From: Eleginops maclovinus
Lineage: Eukaryota > Chordata > Actinopteri > Perciformes > Eleginopidae
NCBI RefSeq assembly: GCF_036324505.1
Contig: NC_086358.1
Span: forward strand, 6,728,268 to 6,792,267
Reading direction: 5' to 3'
Length of the DNA stretch: 64,000 nucleotides
In this document: positions 1 to 24,922 of the stretch, piece by piece
Layout: every line of letters begins with the position of its first letter
Numbering within the stretch: the stretch's first letter is position 1
Program-made: the position numbers and the translations under genes
The notes under the pieces: model-generated
What the model saw: the letters and a program-made list of their open reading frames with translations, nothing else
What the model was told of the DNA's origin: nothing
Database searches by the model: none

Positions 1-659
1 TTCAAGACAATACTTATTTTGCATGACTATGTATGTATGTATGTCTGCTATAATTCATACATTTAATATAACCTGAGATTAAGTTGAAATTGGCGTTATC
101 ACATTGTTTACCGTCACATCTTCATAGACTTCAATCTTTCTCTAGCAATGTCCATTCTCATTAATAAATGCACAGTGAGGTGAATTAAGAAGGAGCTAAT
201 GCAATGTCTTTTCTCTCTTTCTAGCTCTCACTCCTGGTGTTGTGAGGAGCTCTGCCTCGTGGACACGATTTAGGAGCATCGTCCTGTTTTATCCCTTCCT
301 TCCCCATAACCCCTTCCCTTCCTCACCCTCCGCCAATCCCAGCCTCCCACAGAACGGCTTCCCCTTCCTCTTGCATAACACAGGAACACATAAGTATTCT
401 GGTCATATACGGTGCACATTGGGACTTTGTGAAGGCAGACAAGTAAGCAAAGGCATACATAGTGTTGGAACAAAACGCAGTTAAAGCAATAGACAGAGGA
501 AGATATGCAGATATTTTTGGTAAACTGAAGATGTAAAGATTCATATTTTGTACATTCAACTTTTAAATAATAAAAAACCCAAGGCACGACTACAAACATT
601 TTGCACGCACAATCCCCATTTACTTTTCTTTACTAACCTGACACACACACCACGGTCTC
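1..659. other. Upstream / 5' UTR region of ppfia3
   Basis: No coding exon is recognisable here. A plausible splice acceptor (pyrimidine run followed by CTAG) lies near 210-224. No AG occurs in about the last 70 bases before the start codon, so the first coding exon is either the continuation of a 5' UTR exon that begins upstream or is preceded by an acceptor I cannot identify. The short open frames here overlap each other on both strands and resemble nothing known. Confidence 0.4.
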
Positions 660-662
660 ATG

Positions 663-14823
<14,161 letters not shown>

Positions 14824-15785
14824 AAGATAAGCACACCAGGTGAGAAAAAACCACCCTTGCTATATCTGTAGCTAAAAATAAATTGTTTGAACACCATATC
14901 AAACATCTCATCTCAGCAGGAGCATTCACGATTTTTTACTCCATTGTCTAGAGCCCCACCTCTATCCTAACCCGAGGAAGGAAAAAAAATCACGTTTTTG
15001 AAGAAGAAAAGGATCAAAATCAAAAATGGACACTAGAAGATGACCAACAAGATTTACACGAGATGTCTCGAAGAATCAAAGACACTGAGTGAATGATTTC
15101 TGAAAAGATAAAGTAATGAGTGAATGTCTGTTTATCCATCTGTTTCTCTCTCTCCCTCCCTCCCTCTGTCTCTCTCTGTCCCTCTCTTTCTCTCCCCCCC
15201 ATCTTGATCCATAGTTGTGGCATGACGCTGTTTGATTCTGTAGAAAGTGGCCTGTAGAAAGTGACCATCGCCTATCGTGAATACATATCCTGTTTTTGAG
15301 TGTGAGATGGCAATATTGACACAATGATTTTTTGTATTTTAAAAATTGGAAAACTGCATTCCAGTTCATATTGGGAGAGAGGAACCCCTTCACACATCCT
15401 TTCAGGTGATCTCAATATGATTTAGACAAAAAATAGAACATATTACGAATAGTAACACAGTAGAGTCTGGGGAGAGGGAGGCTCAAAGGGAGAGTGTGAG
15501 CGTACACAGGGGAAATTAAATGTATGTTCTTAAGCCATAACAGACATGAGATGCACAAATGTGAATATGACAGACAATGAGACAATTAGCCAAGTGCTTT
15601 ATGACAAAATCCTGTTCAAAGTGGGGGAAAAAAAAGAGTTAAGCATTTGTGTTAATATGCATGCCAAAATCAACCATTTTAGAGTGAACGTCATGATATC
15701 AATCATCTAATGATGTGAAAGCTTGGGTCAGGACTTTGTAAAATGTGTGTGTTTTATTTTTATCATTTTTTATGATAAATGCTAT

Positions 15786-15876
<91 letters not shown>

Positions 15877-16340
15877 AACTGTACGTTCATTTCATACTTA
15901 GTTTTAAGACTGACTGTAACTTAATTTTAAGTTGAAAAAGGAAATATGTTTTAAATTATGGACATTTAAGATATGCTACTTGTATGTGTACATTTTGAAG
16001 AAAAAAAAAACAAATTGTGTTATGATTTACATTCATATTATTGGAGAGTAGTGATGATAATTGAATATAATATGATAATAATGATTGTAAAAGCTGTAAT
16101 TAAAAAACATACCTGTAAAATGCTGCTGGATGAGTTTTTTGCAGTTTTTCCCCGGAATGAGAGAAGATAGGCGGCTCTCAGTCATCCTTCAAAGTGAATA
16201 TTTAAATGCAGATCCTTAATTGAACTGTCAACTTCAGCTGGGACACATTACTAAGCAGGGAAAAAAAATCAAGATTAAACAGAAATATGTCAGGTAGAGC
16301 AAGGATCTTTTTTAGGAGGTATTTTTCTCTTCAATAAAAA
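14824..16340 (+). other. ppfia3: Probable ppfia3 3' UTR
   Basis: Non-coding sequence after the stop. Candidate polyadenylation signals AATAAA occur at 14877-14882 and 16333-16338; I cannot tell which is used. A strong donor-like CAG|GTGAGA (exon end 14839) and an acceptor-like TTGTCTAG (exon from 14952) could make a 3' UTR intron. The region also holds a pyrimidine tract at about 15145-15200 and the (GT)42 run. Confidence 0.5.
15791..15874 (+). repeat. (GT)42 microsatellite
   Basis: An 84-base pure GT run between ATTGTAT and TAAACTG. It falls in the probable 3' UTR or immediate downstream region of ppfia3. Confidence 0.97.
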
Positions 16341-18344
16341 GTTTATAATGGAAAAGGGAAGGGATCAACAATATCATATGTATTGGCAGATTTGGGCTTA
16401 CAAATGTAACATATGCATATGACAGGACGATATGTTACATAAGAAAAGTATATGGCAGGTTTTTACATTTACCTTTAATGGAAGAAGTTGAAATTAGTCA
16501 TAGTTAAATATGCTGAAGGAAAAGAGACACCAGTGTTATGCTTTGCATCCCGCTGTTGAGAGTGGACTTGGTGAAGGTGGCTCTTTGTCCTCTTCTTCCG
16601 GAGTAGGCTGCCTTCAGTGCTGTGTCGGGAAAACCTCTCAACCCCTTCCTGAAACAATGAGCTCGTCTGTCTATTTGTAGGTGTCTGCTTTATTCTGGGT
16701 TATGAATCCTGACATGCAACAAAAATCCAAATATGTTTTTCTGGCACTTTCAAAGTAATTGATAGGGTATATTTGAGAAGGTGTAGGCCATATGAAAAAA
16801 GGCCCATTAAAATGTAACCCCTGTATGTACGTAATGCATCGAGGAGGCCTATCAGTCCCTCCAAATCTCAGTATCCCGTCTTAACATCACATGTCCTGTA
16901 TTGTTATGGGACACATAATGGCGGCAGTGCTGTAACTTCCTGTGAGAAGGTGCTCATATATGGAAGCTGGAGAGTAAACAGGTTAGCACCATCTCCTGGC
17001 CATGGTGTTTATTCAGTTTATATTACAACACCTGGAAACATGTCTGAGCAAGCTTCACATGAAACACAAATGCCAGTGTGTTTTTATTTGACCCTCACAT
17101 ATGATCCATGTATTAAAAGGTACCACTACACCTTCTCTGATGTAGGACTGTTTAGAAACTGTAGATATTGAGTGAATATACACAAAAGCAGGCTTTGGCA
17201 GTGTAATATGATGTTAATGTTGCTCCCAGACTCTGTGAGCTTTATTGAGAAACGATACCACTTTAGATGAACAGACCCCGGAAGTAGCATCCCATTGAAA
17301 TGACAATGCACTTATTCGAGAGAAGGTAGCATGTTCTGGTGATGCACTGTGTTTCCTAATATGTGACTTTACACGCTGACGTACAGCTTCTCTGGTGACT
17401 GCACAGCTGCGGACACATAAACACTTGTCTCCTGCTTGTAAATAAGTTTCACCCACTGTTTCCCCACATTCTCTCGCCCAAACACACACACATCAAAATA
17501 AGATAAACACAGTGAAATCCAGGCACTTCCACTCCTGCATGTTTATTATAATTTATTGAGCAGATGACGCAGACACATGTTTTTGTGTTTCATCTTCTTG
17601 CAGTTGTAAAATGTGCATATTTCTAAAAAGAAAAGTAACCCTGAGTGATGGTAAGCTGTTTCATCTGTACATGACAAGGCACATTTACTGATATTTGTCA
17701 ATGTGAACCGATATTAGGGTCAAAATTAGGGTTGTGAATGTACTAAAGATTTGGAATTTAGTTTTTTAATCTACCAATGAAGAGGTGTCCTAATAAACAA
17801 TGTTGTTTACCATTCAAAATAAATGCTTAGAAACATAATAGCCCACCATAATCACCTGGCTATGTGTCGTAGCTAAAAGATAATAAAAAACAACAGGATT
17901 CAATCATGCTTATGCAGTGATGTAGAAAAATAGGTGGGAACACAACGATCAAAAATACAAATAAAAGTATTTATAATCACTTGAAGAACATCTGAAAGAA
18001 GGCCTTCGAACAGTGGCGACAGAGAATCCAAGTTTTCGGCCTTTAATGTTGAAACACATGCTTAAAAAAAAAGGGGGGGGGGGTGTAATTACTGGAAACA
18101 CTTTAAAACATCAAATACATAAATCTTTGGATTCAAGTGATAGTTGCCCCAGAGGAATTTAATCCCACTTGACTTCCAATTCCAAATACCCAACTTTAAA
18201 GGCCAGGCTTACAGTAAAAAGCAGGAAGAAGCCCATACATAGAGTTTAAACACAGGTCTTCCTCTCAGCGTTAAATCACACTTTCATTATGTAGAAATGT
18301 CTGACTCACACATTCAGGGGGTAGGACCTCCTTCTTTAAACTCC
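16341..18344. other. ppfia3-fgf21 intergenic region
   Basis: About 2 kb with no recognisable exon or RNA gene. The only notable motif is an A9-G11 homopolymer pair at about 18063-18082. Regulatory elements of fgf21 probably lie in the distal part, but I could not recognise a convincing nuclear-receptor or ATF4 site by eye. Confidence 0.5.
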
Positions 18345-18352
18345 TATAAAAG
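18345..18352 (+). promoter_or_regulatory. fgf21: TATA box of fgf21
   Basis: TATAAAAG in the context CTCCTATAAAAGGGCA, 135 bases upstream of the start codon. This is a near-consensus TATA box and would place transcription start at about 18375-18380, leaving a 5' UTR of roughly 110 bases with no intron. Confidence 0.75.
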
Positions 18353-18486
18353 GGCACAAACCTTGCTCCTTTTTAACAAAAAGTACTTGCTTGTGCAGCG
18401 CCATATATTTATAAGCTATTTCATATTTTTATTTAGCTATTTATTTATTTTTTATTCCTTATTTATCCTCCTGAAACTTTTTCCAA

Positions 18487-19403
18487 ATGTTTTGCTTTCA
18501 ACACAAGTATTTCTCCTGCCTGTCTTCTTTTCTCCTAATTGTTCAACTTCACTTCTCTCTGTCATTTTATCTCACTGACTCCAACCCAATATTATCCTTC
18601 GATAATCAAGTCAGAGAGGTACATCTCTACACAGGTATTTATACAACAGTGGATTTAATGAGCATATTGATGAAATATTGCTGCTCTTATATTCTCCATT
18701 ATGCTAATTTCTTCCTTCCTTCCTCCTTCATGTTGAAGATAATCACAGAAGAGGGATGTATCTGCAGATGACCCCGGATGGGAGAGTGTCAGGAAGTGAT
18801 GCTCAGACTCTTCACAGTAAGTATTTGGGAGATAGCTCAGAAAGAGAGCATGTTAAGGGAGGATATTTACATCCTCATGGGATAGTTTGAGGTCCAGAAA
18901 AGTCATGTGTATTTATGTCTTTGTGTTTCAGGTGTGCTAGAGCTGAAATCAGTTAAAACAGGTGAAGTTGTCATCAAGGGACAGTCCTCATCTCTGTTTC
19001 TCTGCATGGACATTGGAGGTCATTTGAGGGGGCAGGTAAGCAAACAAACTATTTCCCCCCACAACTCCACGGTTTTTGTAGTTGAATGATGGTTAATATC
19101 TGTTGTCTGTTTCAGGGGCTCTACTCAGAGGATGACTGCAGCTTCAGAGAACTGCTGCTGGCTGATGGATACACTCGTCTAATTTCCTCACACCATGGAT
19201 TTCCTGTGTCTCTTGCACCAAGACATTCCCCAGATCGTCGCACAGTCTTCACTCGATTCCTACCCCTTAGGAATACTTTGGCACGGGAGAGTGTGCCTGA
19301 ACAGACACCAGACAATGAGAGGAACTTCAACGTGGACTCTGAGGATCTTTTTGGAATGGGTCTGAATGCTATGGTCAGTCCTCAGTTCTCATTGGACCGT
19401 TAA
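18487..19403 (+). CDS. fgf21: Fibroblast growth factor 21, complete, four coding exons
   Basis: Secreted endocrine FGF of the FGF19/21/23 subfamily, which signals through FGFR with beta-Klotho. Exons 18487-18634, 18739-18816, 18932-19035 and 19116-19403 give 205 residues. Residues 1 to about 30 are a hydrophobic signal peptide (FSCLSSFLLIVQLHFSLSF). The beta-trefoil core follows, with NQVREVHLYT, a SSSLFLCMDIGGHLRG strand carrying the first conserved Cys, and the FGF21-type CSFRELLLADGY. The third exon is exactly 104 bases, the canonical FGF middle exon. The second exon is separated from the first by a 104-base phase-1 intron, absent from the three-exon human gene. The C-terminal 27 residues should form the beta-Klotho-binding tail. 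Naming rests on SFRELLL and linkage to ppfia3, kcna7 and kcnc3. The start is the first ATG after the TATA box. Confidence 0.93.
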
Positions 19404-19573
19404 TAGCTTTATAGTCTTAAAATGTGTTATTTATTGACCGGGGACTTTAATTTATTTATTTAATGAGTAGCTTTTGCTCCTCAAACTGTTTCTAAGGGTA
19501 GTATTATGTAATTTATTTATTATTTATTGTGTGTGTGGTTTATTTCTGATATATTTAAAGACCTAATAATAAA
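19404..19573 (+). promoter_or_regulatory. fgf21: fgf21 3' UTR with AU-rich elements and poly(A) signal
   Basis: After the stop there are clustered ATTTA motifs (about 19433-19462 and 19510-19530, in runs such as TTTATTTATTTAAT). AATAAA follows at 19568-19573, and another lies at 19667-19672. Overlapping ATTTA pentamers are classical mRNA-destabilising elements, which suits a hormone under rapid control. Confidence 0.6.
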
Positions 19574-19603
19574 TTATCTGATTGTACTGTTTGGATGTTG
19601 AGT

Positions 19604-20466
19604 ACATTTCTCTGTTTTTGTACCACGCATGTCTATGTATCAGTTGAGAGAGAAATTCTGAATGAAAATAAACATGATGCAAGTTTCTATTGTTTGTCTG
19701 AGTCTGACATGCGTCTGGAATTCAATGAAACATTTAAACAAACCATGGAAGAAACTATATACAAAATGAGGAAGAACTTATTTTGACCGATGATCACAGC
19801 TCTCATGGTGCAGGAGAAGAGGTGGGCTGAATACTTTGAAAGCTGGAGCGCTCTCTGCTGGACAAATATGCTGCAAAGGGGGCTACTTAACCAACTCTTT
19901 GTTTTCAATACATGAATCTATAAAACCCTTTCTCAAATGACATATTATGCATTTAAATAATGACATTTCCCTACAATGTACAGTACTGTGAACTTGTTAC
20001 AGACATAAGACATTTAGGTCATTAGTTGGATCCAAATCTGATGCTTTGGTTGAGGAAAATAGCACTTTGTCTTGTTACACTAACGGAAGTAACGTAAAAT
20101 ATAGCACATAAGCGAAGACGATTACACTTCGCCATGTTGCATTAGTGCACATACCTTCCATGAGATGTTGTGGAAAGTGTCATGTGATCCAGTGACACTG
20201 AGAACAATGGAGCTACTGCTTATACCAGCTTAGAGGTGGTGGAAAAGGTTGCATGTGCAAAGTGAATCTGGCAGACCTCTGTTACTAAAATACTTAGATG
20301 CATTACACTAAGGAGTGAAGTATTAATTGTAATTGTCTAGTTTGCTGCTATAATCAACAAGGCTGATATTATTATGATGCACCAGTATGTCTCTAAATAA
20401 ATACTCAATACAACGGACAACAATTAATAACAATGCCACTTTTAAGAAAATTAATAAAATATAATC
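19604..20466. other. Gap between convergent fgf21 and kcna7
   Basis: About 860 bases between the first fgf21 poly(A) signal and the putative kcna7 poly(A) signal on the other strand. I see no exon, RNA gene or clear mobile element here. Confidence 0.5.
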
Positions 20467-20472
20467 TTTATT
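20467..20472 (-). terminator. kcna7: Putative kcna7 poly(A) signal
   Basis: TTTATT on the + strand reads AATAAA on the kcna7 strand, about 720 bases after the kcna7 stop codon. Chosen because it is a canonical hexamer at a plausible distance; other A/T-rich hexamers nearby cannot be excluded. Confidence 0.4.
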
Positions 20473-21194
20473 AAAAACACTGAGTGCATAGTTAAGCAGT
20501 TAAACACAGAAGGTTTTATAGCAATCAAAACCTTCCTCTTTAACACAAATAGGTAACACTCTGTCGTTATGGGTAATGCAGAAGTGTTGTATTACAAGAT
20601 GATAAAGGTCGCTACAGGTCAGCTAAACCAGAACTTTAATAAAGTTCACTATCATTTCTTACAGAAGAATGTTGAGAATGTGGGTTTGGTTTTACGAGAG
20701 ATCTCAATCTGTCTGCAGCGACAGCTCTGCTGACGTTTGGTTTAGTTTTGATGAGACGTTACATCTATATTGCCAATAATCTAACTGCTTCCACTTCAAA
20801 CTTTAAGCCAAAAAGTGACAGGGCTAAGACATCATAGTTTCAAGGCACATAACAGACATTCAGAAAGTCATTGTAAAACTCAAGCTGATAGCATAAATAA
20901 ATAACAGCTTATATTATTTGCGTATCAAGACCCTGAGAAGATAAAACTCACTCTCTGTTTCTTGCTTTTTTAAAGCTACATTATACAAAAATTGCTTTTC
21001 AGCAGCATTTGGCTGGCTAGTGCTGTAATAAATACCTGTAAATGAAAAGTACAGTCAATAAAAAGCGTCTTATTTGTATGGTGTAACTTACCAGTAACCT
21101 TTTTTCAAATTTCATTCATTGCTTTTCATTCTTCTTCTTCATTCATCTGTCATTTTTCATACTGTCAAATAGTACAAAATAACACTCACCATCA

Positions 21195-24100
21195 CTAAAC
21201 TTGAGTAACCAGTGGTTCCCTCAGATATGTGTTTCCTCCACTGAACTCCGTGGTCTGCCCTGCACACAGTCCAGCCAGCAGAGTCCCGTTCAAAGGGTTG
21301 CAGATGCCTTCAATGGCATAATAATCTCCCTCTGGATCTCCATCTCCGTCATCTGTTTCCTCCCCTTCTGGCCCCTCGTCGTCCCACAGATTCGAATTGA
21401 TGTGGGTGTACTCGGATTGATCCACACATTCAGTCTCCCGGTGGTAGAAGTAGCTAAAGTTGGAGACAATGACGGGGACTGGCAGCGAGATGGTGAGCAC
21501 ACCGGCAATGGCGCACATTGAGCCCACCAGCTTACCCCAAACTGTCGTTGGGTACATGTCACCATAGCCCACTGTGGTCATGGTGACAACCGCCCACCAG
21601 AAGGCATGTGGTATACTAATAAAGTCTGTGTTGTTATGGTCAGCCTCTGCAAAGTAGATGGCGCTGGAGAAGATGATGACGCCAATAAACAGGAAGAAGA
21701 TGAGCAGGCCCAGCTCTCGCATGCTAGCCCTCAGTGTCTGACCGAGGATCTGAAGGCCCTTCGAGTGACGAGACAACTTGAAGATCCTGAACACCCTCAC
21801 CAACCGGATGACTCTGATGATGGCAAGAGATGTGGCTGGAGAGGCTTCATTGTCCTTGGCCAGCTCCGTACCCAGAGTGACAAAATAGGGCAGGATGGCA
21901 CTGAAATCAATGATGTTCATGACGTCCTTGAAGAAGTGCATCTTGCTGGGAGAGCAAGTGAATCTCATGAGGAGCTCAAAGGAGAACCAGCATATGCATA
22001 TGGTCTCCACCAGGAAGAAGGGGTCCTGGAAAACACTCTGTGGAAGAGGCATGTGCTCAGATACATTCTTTGCCTGGGAGTGGTACCTGTAAAAATATTC
22101 CTGGAGTAAAAGAAGACAGGAAGGACATAAAATATACTTGTAAACCGTAGCAGAAGGATCACTTCTACAAGACTAAATATACACAATTGGCATTAGTCCA
22201 CAAACAAGTGCAATTTTAACACCCCTTAAGGGATACGTTTAATAATAATTGTGAAAAATGTCCATGAATAAGTAATAAGATGAGAAGTCGCTAAAGAAGT
22301 ATCATTATTGACATAAAGTGTGTTAGCGTAGAATTCTTAAATGAAGTGTTTCCATGTCCACAATCAGTATTTGCTAGTTTATATATCGTTTAGGCCAGAG
22401 GAATGATGGGATTAACAATACTGGGAATATTCAGTGTGCAACATAACCCCAAAAGTAACCTGGAAGCTAGAAAGAATTGTTCCCGTATGTGCTGGGCAAG
22501 TATTCTCATTAGGCAAGACGGGTGCCATCTTAGGGGTATCCAGTTCTATAATTTATCCGTGTTCCATCCGTGTTCCAAAAGTCCTCCAAAGAAAAGAAAC
22601 ATATTGCCTGACATGTCAAAGTATTTCTTCATTTTACAAACTGCTACTCAGCAAGGCCTTGTGTTTCATGGTAATCTAATAAATGACATAGACTGTTCAG
22701 TATGTTGTCCAACATCTGATTGGTTCTCACTTTTGACACCATCATAAAAGCGTCTGACATCTGCGGCTTTACATTTCAACCATAGCTTCATTTATCTCTG
22801 TCAGTCCACCTGTCTTACCGTCATCCGTGTCTGTTATTAGAATCACATTCAAACATTGGAGAGTGGCTGTCTAAAAAATCTTACACTTGACATCAAGTTA
22901 AAAGTGTGAAAGCGGATGAGACGGATATAAGGGGATCAGTTTAGTATGCCGTAATGGGCTGTAAATACATCTCAGCATTGTTTGAATAAACATACAGTAT
23001 TCCTTTTGACTTTCTGTGGTAGTGTTTATTACTAAAGGTGGACATCTATGTGTTGATCTGTTCAAAGGGCTCTCCTAAGACTAAATATAACCCCGTGAGA
23101 TCTCCGAAGAGAAACATGAGAACTTCTCCTCTCCCATCTCCACCTTGGTTGCTATCCTGTCTCGCTGGCTTCCACAGCCATGCAACGTTGCCAACGCAGT
23201 TCAGTGGGTCTGCAGCTGACTTGGACTGGAGTAAGTTACAGTAGTTTCCTGGCAGGCTCTTGTGCAAAGGCAACCTGGCCTAGCACCGCAGTCCTGGAAG
23301 AATGTGTTAACATGACCCAACGTATGCCTCGCCGCCTGTGAGACCTTTTAGTCTCCAGTTCTAAGCCACGAGAAGGCTTTGGCTCACCTTTGCCCATGTG
23401 CTCAGTCACTTGTGTGACCTTTTATTAACACACCTAACAGTCTAGTCACCCTCTCTTTTCTTTCCCTCCTTTTATTTGTACTCCATGCATCATGGGTTAC
23501 TGCCTGTACCCTTTAGCGCTTCCTGAATCGGAGTGTATCAAATTTAACAGCCGTCTAAAATAATCACACATAAGCTTCCCTTACTCACCCTCTCTCTCTC
23601 TCTCTCTCTGGTTTGTGTCCAGACATATTAGAAAATAGTTCTTCACATGTCAGTATTTTTCCTCTTAGCACACTGTAGTACTCACAAGTGTGTGTTTACC
23701 TAAAGACCTACTTCCTGTGATATCATGTTTCAGCCTGACCCAAGCTGTTCACACTTCCCATTCAAGACATAATCCCAGGTGGTTTGATTTGGGCTTCTTC
23801 TTTTACACCTTTGGGAGGTGTCAATGAAATAATTGGTGATTATAAAACCATGAGAACACAGTTTAAAAACGTTTGAATGGTAGAGAGAGCGTCTTTTTAA
23901 ATGACTACCAACAATATATTCTCTCATGTCTAACTCTTTATTGTTGACAACTCCAATCTAAGGTCAGATGTTACAATTTAATTTGATTTAATTGGCCGTG
24001 TCCTCTCTTAATACACACTCCTATTTCTTTTTAAACTGCAGCTGTCCCCTACTTAAATGATCTCAGGGTAACTAAATCATTTATTCAATGAAAGATACTT

Positions 24101-24922
24101 ACGACCGTCCGTACTCATTAAGCCATTACCAAACAAAGTAATTTCCTAAACCCTAAAAACTTCCCAACCTTCCCTCTTTGACACCGCTTTATACCATCCT
24201 TCCTCCCAAACATACACACTGATCGCACTACCTACCTCCCGTGACTCCTTCTCATTCCTGAAGTCGGGCAGTGTCTCCAGACAGAAGATGAGGATGGACA
24301 CCACGATGACCATGACACTGATGATGGCTATGATACGTGCGCCCGATGAGGATTCGGGGTGCTCAAACAGCATCCACAGTCTTTTCTGGATTTCGTTGGT
24401 CGGCAATGGGGTCGCTTCATCTTTTGGAAAACCTTCGTCCTCCTTGAAGCGGTTCATGATGTCGTCTCCCAGCTCATAGAACATCAGCTCATCCATAAAG
24501 ATGTCCAGGGGTATGTTCGCTGGCCTTCGAAGCCTTCCACCTGACTGGTAAAAGTACAGAATGGCATCAAAGCAGGCGCGGTTTCTGTCCAGGAAAAGCT
24601 CGTTTCGAAGCGGGTCAAAGTATCGTGACCTGCGCCTGGGGTCACCGAGCAAGGTGTCTGGGAATTGGGCTAAGGTGCGAAGCTGAGTTTCATAACGCAT
24701 CCCTGAGACATTGATAGCCAGTCTTTCACCCAGCGCCCATCCACTCCTCCACAGAGACCCAGAACGCCTGCTCTCTTTCTTCTTCTCCTTTTCGTTCCCT
24801 TTGATTTCCTGCACTCCTTTTTCCTCACAGTTGAGCTGGTTCTTCAGCTGTTTATCGTTGTCTTCATCGCTTTCTTTCCCTCTGCCTCCTCTTTCGTCAT
24901 CCTGTGGGTCACTGCTGTCCAT
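21195..24922 (-). CDS. kcna7: Voltage-gated potassium channel Kv1.7, complete, two coding exons
   Basis: Shaker-type delayed-rectifier K+ channel subunit of the plasma membrane. Exon 1 (24922-24236) and exon 2 (22100-21195), joined in phase 0, give 530 residues. T1 tetramerisation domain about 66-160 ([17 protein letters not shown]); S1 about 196-216; a glycosylation sequon at Asn241 in the S1-S2 loop; S4 about 324-338 ([16 protein letters not shown]); selectivity filter TVGYGD 405-410; S6 PVP hinge 436-438. The coding intron in the S1-S2 loop is the known hallmark of KCNA7, as other KCNA genes have intronless coding regions. The tail LVTQV matches LVTEV of human Kv1.7. The start is the ATG at 24922 (G at -3 and +4); the frame stays open upstream but offers only a non-ATG codon. 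Human Kv1.7 has 456 residues; the excess is mostly a charged N-terminal extension and a longer acidic C-terminal tail. Confidence 0.96.
22101..24235 (-). other. kcna7: kcna7 coding-region intron
   Basis: Phase-0 intron of 2,135 bases with donor GAG|GTAGGT and acceptor TTTTACTCCAG|GAA. A (TC)n run lies at 23591-23609. Otherwise it holds unique DNA with no recognisable exon. Confidence 0.85.

Noticed and set aside
18487..19403. Identification as fgf19
   Set aside because: The C-terminal tail resembles FGF19, but CSFRELLLADGY and the neighbourhood with ppfia3 and kcna7 point to fgf21.
23040..23330. GC-richer patch in the kcna7 intron that could be a hidden exon
   Set aside because: No family similarity in any frame, and the flanking splice signals are not convincing.
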